NCBI GenBank assembly: GCA_963738135.1
Contig: CAVTVK010000007.1
Span: 313,616 to 377,615, forward strand
Source of the DNA: Bog-473 sp963738135
GTDB taxonomy: Bacteria; Actinomycetota; Acidimicrobiia; Acidimicrobiales; RAAP-2
Direction of reading: 5' to 3'
DNA length: 64,000 nucleotides
The notes beneath the pieces were generated by a model, which made no database searches, had not been told where the DNA came from, and worked only from the letters and a program-made list of their open reading frames with translations. How positions within the stretch are numbered: the first letter of the stretch is position 1; every line of letters starts with the position of its first letter. Both the position numbers and the translations under genes were made by a program. Positions 1-7,983 of this stretch are shown here, piece after piece.

Positions 1-2
1 TC

Positions 3-1322
3 CTGAGCGGTTTGCTCAATGACACGCCGATCTTCAACGGGGACTTCGCCGATCCCTTCGCGTTGCGCACCGCGGGTGACCTGTACGTCTACGCCTCGAA
101 CACCGCGACCTCGCCCGACGCGGGCGCGGCACACGTGCCGGTCATCGAGCTCGGCCGTGATTCAGGATTCGAGGGTCAGTATCTCGGGGACGCCATGCCG
201 TCGATTCCCAAGTGGACGGTGTCGGGATTCCAATGGGCACCGTCGGTGTGGACCCGACCGGACGGGACCTATGTCATGTACTACTCGACACCTGCGACGG
301 TTCCGCTGGGATGTCTCGCCAAGACACTTCCCTTGGGGTGCGTCAAGACCACCAACGGGCCATCGAGCGCGATGTGCATCTCGCGGGCCACCAGCGCGAA
401 CCCAGCGGGTCCCTTCATCGACGACTCGTCGTCTGCCTTCGTCTGCCCGGTCGCGCAGGGGGGTGCGATCGACCCGAGCGTGTTCGTCGCATCCGACGGC
501 AGCCCATGGCTGCTCTGGAAGAGCGACGGGGACTGCTGCAACATGCCCACCACCATCTACTCCCAACAACTCTCGGCCGATGGGCTGTCGGTCGTCGGTC
601 CGGCCCATCGGCTCGTCGGGGCGTCACAGAGCTGGGAGGGGGGGCTGGTCGAGGGTCCGTCGATGATTCAGAACGGCTCCACCTACTGGCTCTTCTATTC
701 GGCCAACCTCTGGGGCACCGATAACTACGGCATCGGCGTGGCGCGTTGTGCCTCCGTCATCGGCCCTTGTACCAAACCGCTCGATCACGCCTGGCTCTCG
801 TCGACGGCCATAGGGGGGCAGAGCGACCCGGGTCCCGGAGGGGAGGAGTTCTTCCAGGTGGGCGGGTTGATCTGGATGGTGCATCACGGCCTTGCGCCCG
901 GTCAGAGCGGGAACGACGCCCAGCGACGGCTCTATGTCGACCTGCTCGCCTTCCCGGCCGGCCAGACACCTGGCCTCGCTCCACCGTCGCCGGCGGCAGC
1001 TCTGGCCGAGGCAATCCTCTACTACGCGGATCCGAACGCGCCCCCTCAGCCGGACGAGGCGTTCCTGGCCCTTCTCCACAAAGTCCCGAGCGCGTTCTCC
1101 GGCGACACCGACGTGGCGCTCGTGGCGGACGGGCGGTTGGCGTGCGCCGGTCTCGGGCACGAGCAGGGAGCCGATGACGTCATGAATGTGCTGACCAGTC
1201 GTGGGCTGGATCAATTCGAGGCGAGCCTGGTCGGCATCTCCGCCACGGAGTACTTCTGCCCCCAGTACAGCCTCCAAGCGTTGAAGGACGTGCAGGAGGC
1301 GCTGACTCAGGGTTCCGACTAG
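3..1322 (+). CDS. GH43-like glycosidase fused to a DUF732-like domain (5' partial)
   Basis: The protein has a five-bladed GH43-type signature. Counted from the TTG at base 12, it shows D14 in FADPF, a WAPSVW strand (residues 75-80), D154 in AIDPS and E214 in VEGPS, matching the base, modulator and acid positions of the family. Residues about 345-430 read as a DUF732-like module of the kind seen in small secreted actinobacterial proteins. The reading frame is open to the window edge (codons from base 3), so the real start and any signal peptide probably lie upstream. DUF732 fused to a glycosidase is unusual. It is probably a secreted arabinan/xylan-type hydrolase or binding protein; the substrate is unknown. 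A paralogous GH43 domain occurs at 33977-35893. Confidence 0.75.
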   Translation: MSGLLNDTPIFNGDFADPFALRTAGDLYVYASNTATSPDAGAAHVPVIELGRDSGFEGQYLGDAMPSIPKWTVSGFQWAPSVWTRPDGTYVMYYSTPATVPLGCLAKTLPLGCVKTTNGPSSAMCISRATSANPAGPFIDDSSSAFVCPVAQGGAIDPSVFVASDGSPWLLWKSDGDCCNMPTTIYSQQLSADGLSVVGPAHRLVGASQSWEGGLVEGPSMIQNGSTYWLFYSANLWGTDNYGIGVARCASVIGPCTKPLDHAWLSSTAIGGQSDPGPGGEEFFQVGGLIWMVHHGLAPGQSGNDAQRRLYVDLLAFPAGQTPGLAPPSPAAALAEAILYYADPNAPPQPDEAFLALLHKVPSAFSGDTDVALVADGRLACAGLGHEQGADDVMNVLTSRGLDQFEASLVGISATEYFCPQYSLQALKDVQEALTQGSD

Positions 1323-1342
1323 CGGGCGCTGCGCGTTCGACC

Positions 1343-1366
1343 TGCCCCACACCGGCACTTCGGGGT
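1343..1366 (+). repeat. Degenerate copy of the cassette-type repeat
   Basis: TGCCCC-ACAC-CGGCA keeps the 5' block and the 4-base spacer of the dispersed repeat, and shares the GACC prefix with the copies at 5880 and 10886, but the CGCCGGG block is lost. It lies about 30 bp beyond the stop of the minus-strand gene at 1398, the usual position for this repeat family. Confidence 0.4.
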
Positions 1367-1397
1367 CCGTGAGCACCGCCCACATTCAACTCAAGAT

Positions 1398-1673
1398 CTA
1401 GCCAACAATCACATTGTGAACAGTCGCCACCATCGGGTCCTTGAGGCTTATACCCAGTTCGGTGAGGATCGGAATGAGGGTAGATCCGAAGGCGTCAAAG
1501 TCCTCTTGGGATTCCCAGACGTCGAAAACCTGGATCTCCCCGTTTGACTCGAGAGCGACGTGATAGGTGCGCCCCTTGGGCGTGCCGGCTCCGGCTGCCT
1601 CGAGCTGCTTGATCGCACTGCTGTACTTCTCGGGAGTGAATCCCTCGTGTACGAAATAGATCCCAAGTGCCAT
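1398..1673 (-). CDS. Small ABM-fold (antibiotic biosynthesis monooxygenase-like) protein
   Basis: This is a 91-residue protein with the dimeric alpha-beta barrel pattern: an N-terminal strand (LGIYFVHEGF), a helix, a central strand (GEIQVFDVWES) and the QEDFDAF helix, ending in a hydrophobic strand. The ATG at 1673 is chosen because GAGAGG lies 8 bases upstream; a longer open frame upstream has no family resemblance. Relatives include small monooxygenases and proteins of unknown ligand, so no reaction is assigned. The gene stands alone between two copies of the dispersed repeat (1343 and 1804). Confidence 0.75.
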   Translation of the reverse strand: MALGIYFVHEGFTPEKYSSAIKQLEAAGAGTPKGRTYHVALESNGEIQVFDVWESQEDFDAFGSTLIPILTELGISLKDPMVATVHNVIVG

Positions 1674-1803
1674 GCGCACCGCCTCTCTGCGTACTCGACG
1701 CAATGTTGATGCTGCGGCCACTCCGCTTTGGACGTGGCCCGCTGAGACCCTAATTCTTAATGAGCAACAGAATTTGGGGAACTGGGCGGCGAGAATCTCC
1801 GGG

Positions 1804-1839
1804 TGCCCCATAGCGCCGGGAAGGTGGGACAGTTCGGCA
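1804..1839 (+). repeat. Cassette-type directional repeat, copy 1
   Basis: TGCCCC (1804-1809), spacer ATAG, CGCCGGG (1814-1820), then GGCA (1836-1839). The ends TGCC and GGCA are complementary. The sequence around it (GGGTGCC and GGCACCC) extends the pairing to 7 bp. It is intergenic, just before the IS3 insertion. Confidence 0.8.
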
Positions 1840-1913
1840 CCCCCGGGGGCATCCCTCGGCGGCAATGGCTCGGGTGGAGTTGACCCGCTTCGACAGACAC
1901 GGGTTTATGGGAT

Positions 1914-2205
1914 TCAGGCCACCACGAGGGCGGCTTCGTAGTCAAGCGGGCTGAGATGGCCGAGGCCGGCTTGGGCCCGTTCTCGGTTGTAGAAGATTTC
2001 GATGTAGTCGAAGAGGGCGCTGCGCAGTCGTGCTCGGTTCATGTAGATCAAGGGTCCGTGGATCCAGCTCAGCTCGCGCTTGAGGGTGGCCCAGAAGGTC
2101 TCCATGGCCGCGTTGTCGTAGCAGTCGCCGGTGGATCCATAGGAAGGCACGAGGCCGAGCTCGTGGAGCCGGTTCGTGAAGGCCAGTGATGTGTATTGAC
2201 TGGGC
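1914..2205 (-). pseudogene. IS3 orfB transposase, C-terminal fragment
   Basis: This carries the end of the DDE integrase core of the IS3 OrfB: SQYTSLAFTNRL, then GDCYDNAAMETFWATLKRE, which contains the catalytic Glu in the METFWATLK helix, and a final NRERAQAGLGHLSP motif. It continues the fragment at 3640-4230 on the other side of the IS30 element. The two halves together would give a normal OrfB, so the disruption is due to the nested insertion. Confidence 0.9.
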
Positions 2206-3600
2206 TCAATCGGTGGACGCAACACCGGCTTCTTGTTGAGATCGTAGGTGCTCGTCGATCACCTCCGCTGGTGTCCTCCAACCGAGTGTCTTGCGCGGCC
2301 TGGTGTTTAGAGCATGAGCGACGGCTTCGATCTCTTCGGCGCTCCATCGCGACAGGTCGGTTCCTTTCGGGAAGTACTGGCGAAGCAGACCATTCGTGTT
2401 CTCGTTCGTTCCGCGCTGCCACGGACTTTGCGGATCGGCGAAGTAAACAGGGATTCCGGTGTCGACTTTGAACTTTGCGTGAGCCGACATTTCCTTGCCG
2501 CGGTCCCATGTCACTGATCGGCGCAGTTGTTCTGGAAGTGTGGTGATCGTTGACGCGAGAGCGTCTTTCATCGTGAGTGCTCCATAGCCAGCGAGGGCCG
2601 GCCCATTCTTTGGTGTGTGCTTGTGGCGATAACCCTCCTCGCGGGGAAGGTGTATCAGCATCGTGAATCTGCTCGTGCGCTCGACGAGGGTCCCGATAGC
2701 CGAGCGTTCCAGCCCGATAAGAAGGTCCCCCTCCCAGTGCCCAGGCATAGCACGATCTTCGACCTCGGGTGGTCGTTCGCTGATCATCACCTCCGGCGTC
2801 ACGTGCGCCCAGGCTTGGCGCCTCGTCCTGGACCGCGGAACCCGGAGCGCACGTCCGGTGCGCAGGCAGGCGACCAATTCTCGCTTGAGGGCGCCTCTGC
2901 TTTGAACGTAAAGAGACTGGTAGATCGCCTCGTGGCTGATCCTCATGGACTCATCATGTGGGAAATCGACCTTGAGGCGGTTCGCTATCTGCTCGGGGCT
3001 CCATGCACTCACCCAGCGGCGATCCTGTCGATGCGGCTTGCCTCTGCCCTTCCAGGGAGCCGTCGCGGGCCCCTGAACAGGAGTCCCGTCAGGTCGGCAG
3101 ACCTGACCCGCCAACCGCTCCTGCACGTAGTCGCGCAGCTGCTCGTTGGCGAGGAGCTTCGCAGTCTTGGGGCGCTGAGCCACGAGCTCGGCCTTCCATT
3201 GGGCAACCGAGGCCCGATACTCGAGCTTCCCGCCTCGGGTCGCAGCGTTGCGGCGCAGCTCCCGAGAGATCGTCGAAGGAGCGCGTCCAAGTTGTCGACT
3301 GATCTCTCTGATGCTTGCGCTCTGCGCCTTCAGCAGCGCGATCTCCTCTCGTTCATGAAAGGACAGGTATCGGCCCGTGGTCGGCGACAGATCGATCGGC
3401 ATGCCGCCACGATGTCGGAACCAGCGAGCGCCCACCACTGGAGAGACATCCACTGCCTTCGCGGCAGCGTCGGTTGTGATCCCAGTCGCGATCTGGCGCC
3501 AGAACTGCTGTTCGACTTCTCGGCGAAGGGATGGGGCCCCCGGCGACTTCATCGGGGAGCGACCTGTCAACTCCTTCATCCAGCCAGCTGGCCTGCCCAT
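2206..3600 (-). CDS. IS30-family transposase
   Basis: This 464-residue transposase has an N-terminal helix-turn-helix region (LSFHEREEIALLKAQ, then ISRQLGRAPSTISREL) and a C-terminal DDE integrase core. The core shows HWEGDLLIG (first Asp), a TWDRGKEM strand (second Asp) and a GTNENTNGLLRQYFPKG helix with the catalytic Glu. That order and the spacing are diagnostic of IS30. The start is taken at the ATG at 3600, which has GGGAGG just upstream; the frame also extends to a GTG at 3645 that would run into the terminal repeat. The gene is intact, so the element may still be active. It lies within the IS3 orfB, with the same orientation. Confidence 0.92.
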   Translation of the reverse strand: MGRPAGWMKELTGRSPMKSPGAPSLRREVEQQFWRQIATGITTDAAAKAVDVSPVVGARWFRHRGGMPIDLSPTTGRYLSFHEREEIALLKAQSASIREISRQLGRAPSTISRELRRNAATRGGKLEYRASVAQWKAELVAQRPKTAKLLANEQLRDYVQERLAGQVCRPDGTPVQGPATAPWKGRGKPHRQDRRWVSAWSPEQIANRLKVDFPHDESMRISHEAIYQSLYVQSRGALKRELVACLRTGRALRVPRSRTRRQAWAHVTPEVMISERPPEVEDRAMPGHWEGDLLIGLERSAIGTLVERTSRFTMLIHLPREEGYRHKHTPKNGPALAGYGALTMKDALASTITTLPEQLRRSVTWDRGKEMSAHAKFKVDTGIPVYFADPQSPWQRGTNENTNGLLRQYFPKGTDLSRWSAEEIEAVAHALNTRPRKTLGWRTPAEVIDEHLRSQQEAGVASTD

Positions 3601-3639
3601 CAGCACCTCCCGAGTAGAGGTGTTGCGACGACCGCTTGA
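2206..3639 (-). mobile_element. IS30-family insertion sequence nested in IS3
   Basis: The inner terminal repeats TCAATCGGTGGACGCAACACC (2206 onward) and, on the opposite strand at 3639-3619, a 21-base sequence match at 18 of 21 positions and both contain CGCAACACC. The transposase fills the element, its stop codon lying in the left repeat. The exact outer boundaries and target duplication are unclear: about a dozen bases on the right side do not match the expected IS3 sequence. Confidence 0.8.
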
Positions 3640-4230
3640 TTTCACCTTGGCATCCCTTGTCGCTGTGATGCAGCGGCGGGATCACCGGGTCCCGCCGCGC
3701 CACTGCCATCGACACGGCCTCAATCACCAACTCTGAGGTCTGACGGGTGCCCATCGACCAGCCGACGAGTCCTCGGCCATAGAGATCCTTCACGCCGGCC
3801 AAGAAGAGCTTGCCCTCGCCGGTCATGAACTCAGTGATGTCGGCCACCCAGCGCTCATCGCGCCGGCTCGCGCCGAAGTCGCGATCGAGCAGGTCCGGAG
3901 CCGGGGCCACGTCGAGGCGGCCCCGGCGCCACTTCTTGCGCGAGTGCACGCCGACCAGGTCGAGTTCGGCCATGAGGCGGGCGACGCGTTTGCGCCCGAC
4001 CCGGGTGCCGACCCGGCAGAGCTGGCCGTGGACCCGGGGTGCTCCATAGGTGCACCTCGAGCGCCGGTAGATCTCCCTGATGGTGTCGGCCAGATAAGCG
4101 TCGTCGACACAACGAGGAGACGGCGGCCGGCTGGCCCAGGCGTAGTAGCCGCTGCGCGAGACCTTGGCCACCCGACAAAGCGCTTTGACCGGGTACTGGT
4201 CTCGGTGAGCGGAGACGAACCGGAAGCGAC
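3640..4230 (-). pseudogene. IS3 orfB transposase, N-terminal fragment
   Basis: In frame from the end of orfA, this reads RFRFVSAHRDQYPV, then a helix-turn-helix-like region with SRSGYYAW and RRSRCTYGAPRVHGQL, typical of IS3 OrfB. The integrase core follows with WVADITEF (first Asp) and HHSDKG (second Asp). The reading frame then enters IS30 DNA at about 3640, and the continuation (SQYTSLAF) is found at 1914-2205. There is no start codon of its own; OrfB of this family is made by frameshifting from orfA. Confidence 0.9.
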
Positions 4231-4526
4231 TTAGCGGTTCGTCTCCTTGGCGAAAAAAACTGACGCCTTGAGGAGGATCTCCCGGTCCATCTTCAACTCG
4301 GCGTTCTCCTTGCGCAGACGCTTGAGCTCAGCGAGCTCGTCTCGCTCAACGCCTCGGGATCCTGTCCTCGAGCCTTCGCCTTGTCCTCGGCCTTCAACCA
4401 GTTGCACAACGTCTGGTCGGGGATGCCGAGGCCGGCAGCGACCTGGCGTATCGAACGATCACCTCGGCGCGCCAGCTCACACGCTTCCCGTCGGAACTCC
4501 TCGGGATAAATCGACGGACGACCCAC
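4231..4526 (-). pseudogene. IS3 orfA transposase, frameshifted
   Basis: The GTG at 4526 has AAGGAG about 7 bases upstream. It starts an HTH_Tnp_1 protein (MGRPSIYPEEF, then QVAAGLGIPDQTLCNWLK). Near 4340 the frame slips: the expected ERDELAELKRLRKENAELK coiled-coil and FFAKETNR end are present but in another frame, consistent with one lost base after the DPEA residues. The element would need this repaired to make a normal OrfA. The TTTTTTT run near 4255 in the intact tail could serve the usual OrfA-OrfB frameshift. Confidence 0.8.
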
Positions 4527-4589
4527 TGCGGGCTCCTTCCTCTGGGGTCATCCCCAGAATGAGGTGTCCACGAGAGCGGGTCAACTCCA

Positions 4590-4821
4590 GGGCGTTATGG
4601 GACACCTATCCAGCGCAGATCGCTGATTCGGTACCAACCTCGAAACGCGGTGCCCGGCCGGTATCCACGCCGAACGGCAGATCTGGGTCGCCGCAATCAG
4701 CCGCTTTTCCCGAGCTGTGCCGTAAGGCCGTCCACAGTGCAGACGATCATCCTCGGCAGCGGCAGCCCACTTCCCGATGCCGGGCGCGCCGAGCCGGGGT
4801 TCGCCCTGGCGTAGGAGGAGG
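4590..4821. other. Short gene-free stretch after the IS3 element
   Basis: No convincing gene is seen. Together with 1840-1871 it is the remainder of the region into which IS3 inserted. At 4771-4784 it contains TTCCCGATGCCGGG, a possible degenerate copy of the dispersed repeat, lying about 40 bp beyond the stop of the minus-strand gene at 4822. Confidence 0.4.
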
Positions 4822-5418
4822 TCAGATCGGGAGCAACGACCGCGAAACGAGTCCCACCACCTCGGCCACGCCGGCGTCGCGGTGGACCAGACTCGCCTGG
4901 TAGTCACGGTCATGGATCATGTCGACGAACGAGCCCGTTTCGGGAAACTCAATGACGAGGATCTGGTCCCACGGGCGGGTCCGACCGATCAGCACCTGGT
5001 GCACGTCGTTGTAGAGGATGACCTTGCCAGCTCGGCGATCGATCTGTTCGAGCGCCGTCGCCCCGTAGCGGGCATAGGCCTGGGCACCGGTGAGACTGGC
5101 GGCAGCGAGCTTGTGGCACGTCGGATAGATCGCACGCTCGCGGAAGGCGAGGAGGTTCACCATTTGCACCGGGCCCCGGTGGCCGGAGTGGATCAGGGCA
5201 ACCAGCTGTGATTCCTCGGGATTGATACCGCCCGCCCCCAGCGCGCTGAGCTCACGGAGAAGAGTCTCTATCTGATCTGCACCCCGTCCCGTCACAGGCC
5301 CCGCCCCCTCTCGCAGCCTGCGGTTGTGGAAGTCAGCCAGCGCCTCCCGCGCACCCGGCTTGTCGTCGACCAATGCATGCAGGAGAGCTCGGTACTCGTG
5401 GTCGAGGTGGTTGGTCAT
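4822..5418 (-). CDS. DUF1330-like protein
   Basis: This protein of 198 residues starts at the ATG at 5418, which has GGAG five bases upstream; an earlier GTG is possible. The C-terminal half (from VQMVNLLAFRERA) fits DUF1330, an ABM-like fold: the NLLAFR strand, a Y..YG helix (AYARYGATALEQ), the ILYNDVHQVLIG and WDQILVIEFPETGSF strands, and a DRDYQASLVHRDAG helix. The N-terminal about 80 residues are helical and not typical of the family. The biochemical role of DUF1330 proteins is largely unknown. It lies in the cassette-like region without an operon partner. Confidence 0.7.
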   Translation of the reverse strand: MTNHLDHEYRALLHALVDDKPGAREALADFHNRRLREGAGPVTGRGADQIETLLRELSALGAGGINPEESQLVALIHSGHRGPVQMVNLLAFRERAIYPTCHKLAAASLTGAQAYARYGATALEQIDRRAGKVILYNDVHQVLIGRTRPWDQILVIEFPETGSFVDMIHDRDYQASLVHRDAGVAEVVGLVSRSLLPI

Positions 5419-5457
5419 GAGGGCTCCAATCGTCACAATTGCAGACGAGACGCCTCT

Positions 5458-5518
5458 TGCCCCCGGAATTGTCTAGCACCTGGCGAGAACATTTCAGTAG
5501 AGGCTTTGGTTCAGGCAC
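5458..5518 (+). repeat. Possible degenerate cassette-type repeat
   Basis: TGCCCCC at 5458 and GGCAC at 5514-5518 match the ends of the dispersed repeat, but CGCCGGG is missing and the spacing is longer. Its position between the start of the DUF1330 gene and the stop of the next minus-strand gene (5532) fits the family pattern. Confidence 0.3.
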
Positions 5519-5531
5519 ATATGTGGCGCTC

Positions 5532-5822
5532 CTAGGACTTTTGGAGCGTTGCGACGCGGTCTTGGTATTCGTCGCTATCTCGCGCCCGCCAGTACATAGC
5601 AAGCACGGCCTCATCTGCGGTAGCGACGCCCCTGAATACCTCCTCGCTCAACAAGACACGCCGCATTCCTTCCGTTGTCAATCCGATGATCGCCCTCTTG
5701 ACTGTCAGGTTGTCGTCGCTTGTCGGAGCCGTCTCTGCCTTCAGTCCGTCCCCTGGAACGTCCACCTTCCGATCATTCAACATCTCATGGGAGCTCATCA
5801 TTTGCACAATGCCTCTGCTCAT
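5532..5822 (-). CDS. Small hypothetical protein
   Basis: A 96-residue protein is proposed from the ATG at 5822; the frame stays open further upstream but crosses a copy of the dispersed repeat. The C-terminal part (TTEGMRRVLLSEEVF, then ATADEAVLAMYWRARDSDEYQDRV) looks like a folded helical protein with normal composition. No family is recognised, no signal peptide or membrane segment is seen, and no strong ribosome binding site supports the start. It could alternatively be a remnant of a longer gene. Confidence 0.4.
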   Translation of the reverse strand: MSRGIVQMMSSHEMLNDRKVDVPGDGLKAETAPTSDDNLTVKRAIIGLTTEGMRRVLLSEEVFRGVATADEAVLAMYWRARDSDEYQDRVATLQKS

Positions 5823-5879
5823 CAGCGAACGCCAGGCCCGATCGTCCGATTCAATAGGGACTTTGGTCCCAAGCTGACC

Positions 5880-5921
5880 TGCCCCAGATCGCCGGATAGT
5901 GGGCGCAGCTCTGCTACGGCA
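5880..5921 (+). repeat. Cassette-type directional repeat, copy 2
   Basis: TGCCCC (5880-5885), spacer AGAT, CGCCGG (5890-5895), then GGCA (5918-5921). The interior contains the small inverted repeat GCAG-CT-CTGC. It lies 14 bp beyond the stop codon of the minus-strand DinB gene. Confidence 0.8.
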
Positions 5922-5935
5922 CGTCGGCGACGCGA

Positions 5936-6505
5936 TCACGCGCCACGAGCGGCCCGGAGTGAGCGATGGATGTCCAGGAGGTGGTGTGTCTCTTCGTGGA
6001 CGACTTTGCGGACGACTGCGATGGCGGTCATTTCCTCGTCGCCCAAAACGATCACCCGACCCCACTGGTCGGCGTCGATGGTGGTGACTTTCCGGGCCAT
6101 GCGGCTCGCGTTAGCGACCAGCTCCTCTGCTGTGGTGGTGGGATCAAGGGCGTTATAGCCCCCCGCCGCGGCCGCTTCGTCGGCGATCGACGGATCCGGA
6201 CGAGGGAGGACTGGCCGGTCCTCGGCGAGCAACATGTGGAGAGCCCCACTCCAAAGAGCGATCACGTCCCGAACATGGGCAGTGTATTCAAGAGCCGACC
6301 AAGAATGGGCGCTCGGTCGTCGGCGAAGCACGTCCTCAGGATCAGCGGGAAGGAGGTGGGTAAGCGCAGCCCGGTACTCGGGCCCGAGATCGCTTAGTGC
6401 AACCTCGGCATTCTCAGCGGTGACGTTTGCCGCCAGCCAACCGCATTCCTCGCAGCGCTCGGGCGGGTTGATTGGACGAGGCAGAGCGTCGGGCACGGCG
6501 GTCAA
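5936..6505 (-). CDS. DinB-family protein
   Basis: This 189-residue four-helix DinB-like protein has the metal-site pattern of the superfamily: SAHSWSALEYTAHVRDV near the middle and a C-terminal HEETHHLLDIHRSL helix supplying further His. An N-terminal CEEC pair (C18, C21), which some actinobacterial DinB proteins have, precedes the bundle. The TTG at 6505 is preferred because AGAGG lies about 8 bases upstream; a GTG at 6496 is an alternative. Members act as thiol-dependent (mycothiol or bacillithiol) transferases or are uncharacterised; the substrate here is unknown. The gene is alone between repeat copies 2 and 3. Confidence 0.8.
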   Translation of the reverse strand: MTAVPDALPRPINPPERCEECGWLAANVTAENAEVALSDLGPEYRAALTHLLPADPEDVLRRRPSAHSWSALEYTAHVRDVIALWSGALHMLLAEDRPVLPRPDPSIADEAAAAGGYNALDPTTTAEELVANASRMARKVTTIDADQWGRVIVLGDEEMTAIAVVRKVVHEETHHLLDIHRSLRAARGA

Positions 6506-6560
6506 TATTCTGCCTCTTGGGTGGGGAGCCCATCGCCGAGATTACTTCGGTCATCTGACA

Positions 6561-6597
6561 TGTCCCCTATCGCCGGGATGAGGCGCACCCTTAGGCA
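6561..6597 (+). repeat. Cassette-type directional repeat, copy 3
   Basis: TGTCCC (6561-6566), spacer CTAT, CGCCGGG (6571-6577), then GGCA (6594-6597). It is intergenic, between the start of the DinB gene and the next plus-strand gene. Confidence 0.8.
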
Positions 6598-6683
6598 CGT
6601 ATGGATACGACGACGGCACCCAGGGCTAACCCCGAATGTGATCTGAGATACTGAGCTTCCATGGGATCACGGGTGGGCTACTG

Positions 6684-7379
6684 ATGCTGACAAAACATCC
6701 CGCAGCCGAGATCGACTGGAGCATTCCCGAACCGAAGCCACCGGAACCACTCCCTCCGGCGCATCTCACTCGGACGATCCTCGCGGTGGTCGTGGTTGGA
6801 CTGCTCCTAGGGTATTTGGGCTGGGTCCTTCCGAGTCCAGGTGGATCTCTCGTAATTCCGACCCTGGTTGTCCTCGGAGTCGGTGTTTTCGTCGGACTCG
6901 CTGCGGGGACCATTTCGGTGGCTCGCCCTTCGCGTCGGTGGGTTCGCCACGTCGCCCTTGGTGTTCTGGCAATGACGCTCGTGGCCTGCGTGTGGACGTG
7001 GGAGTTTTCGTTCCCCGCATTCATGGCGTGGTCTCACGCAACATCCCAGGCGACCCAGGCTCTCAACGGAGCGAAGAACAGCCCGAAGTTGTCAAACGGA
7101 GCACCCGTACACCCGTGCGTGAACGTCACTCGGGGAAGCGTTGGACCAATGAGTGCGCCGCTGAGAGAGTGCACAATCACGTCCCCCGAGGGAGACGCGG
7201 TCTTCTTCACGCCGCTCGGTCCGCACTCTGTCGGCGGCATGGCCTACATCAGTAGCGGATCCCACTGGTTCGCCGACGAGTGTGCCCACCACTCATATGG
7301 TCCCTGGTGGACATTCACCGCATCAACCGACGGGGTCGGGGACTGTCCGTTCGGGTACTCGTTCCACGGCGGGGGCTAG
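6684..7379 (+). CDS. Membrane protein with an extracytoplasmic Cys-containing domain
   Basis: This protein of 231 residues has a proline-rich N-terminus, then three hydrophobic segments (about residues 29-47, 56-76 and 88-104) and a C-terminal domain of about 125 residues with several cysteines (PCVNVTRG, LRECTIT, DECAHHSYG, GDCPFGYSF). That domain is probably outside the cell and disulfide-bonded. No family is recognised. It is one of the few genes in this region in the same orientation as the dispersed repeat sequence; copy 3 lies upstream and a degenerate hairpin (7921) downstream. Confidence 0.65.
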   Translation: MLTKHPAAEIDWSIPEPKPPEPLPPAHLTRTILAVVVVGLLLGYLGWVLPSPGGSLVIPTLVVLGVGVFVGLAAGTISVARPSRRWVRHVALGVLAMTLVACVWTWEFSFPAFMAWSHATSQATQALNGAKNSPKLSNGAPVHPCVNVTRGSVGPMSAPLRECTITSPEGDAVFFTPLGPHSVGGMAYISSGSHWFADECAHHSYGPWWTFTASTDGVGDCPFGYSFHGGG

Positions 7380-7983
7380 CACTAGAGATGCCCTCGAACG
7401 CCGGCAGTGAGTCAATACGGAGGAGACTGATGAACTGCCAGGAACTTGGGTTGCGATACCAGTTCTGAAACTTGACGTTCGTCCCCAACTCCATCCCAAG
7501 GCCAGGCCGAACCGAGGCCTCTCTGTCTTCTGGAGACATCGAGCTCGATTCGAGTTGAGAAGACCCCGTTGTTTGGCTACATCCTGCTTGGGTAGAAAGG
7601 TGAGATGTTCGGTTGGCATTTTGAGGTGGGTCGAATACTCTCGACGAACCCACTCGCTCGGCAGTCCCTAAAGGGTCCAATCGGCAACATGACGAAGCCA
7701 GATTCCGATGGCATTCTCACCTCTGGCGGAGGGGACGGTGGCATCGGAGTCGAGGCAACGGGGACAGTTACCGTTTCCCCCCGTAAGTCGATTTCCTCCC
7801 ATAAATCGAACCAGCGCCACGCCGCCTAGCGAATCTGCTCCGCAAAGGAGTACCGGCGGTTTTCATGTGCGAGCCGTGCCGATTGACCGGGCCGATCGGG
7901 GAGTGAGGAAGCATTTGGCTTACCCGGCGATGCCGGGACTCAATGCACGACCGAGTGACTTGTTGCGCCCTCTGCTTCGGCCG
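7380..7983. other. Gene-free stretch of about 600 bp
   Basis: Short open frames exist on both strands (for example 7605-7829 plus) but none has convincing composition, start signal or family resemblance. The only structure seen is the hairpin at 7923-7937. Confidence 0.5.
7921..7939 (+). repeat. Hairpin, possible degenerate cassette-type repeat
   Basis: CCCGGC-GAT-GCCGGG is a perfect 6-bp inverted repeat with a 3-base loop. The GCCGGGAC end matches the right block of the dispersed repeat, and it lies 45 bp beyond the stop of the minus-strand gene at 7984. It could instead be a terminator-like stem, but no T-run follows. Confidence 0.35.

Larger units (their letters stand above)
1875..4589 (-). 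mobile_element. IS3-family insertion sequence interrupted by an IS30-family element
   Basis: The 15-bp ends TGGAGTTGACCCGCT (1875-1889 and the reverse complement at 4575-4589) are perfect inverted repeats. They are flanked on both sides by the 3-bp direct repeat GGG (1872-1874 and 4590-4592), the usual IS3 target duplication. Inside are orfA (4231-4526) and orfB, which is split by IS30. Without the IS30 the element is about 1.28 kb, normal for the family. Both IS3 genes are broken, so the element is probably immobile on its own. It sits inside the cassette-like array. Confidence 0.9.

Noticed and set aside
7605..7829. Small plus-strand open frame in the 7.4-8.0 kb gap
   Set aside because: No ribosome binding site, no family, low-complexity composition.
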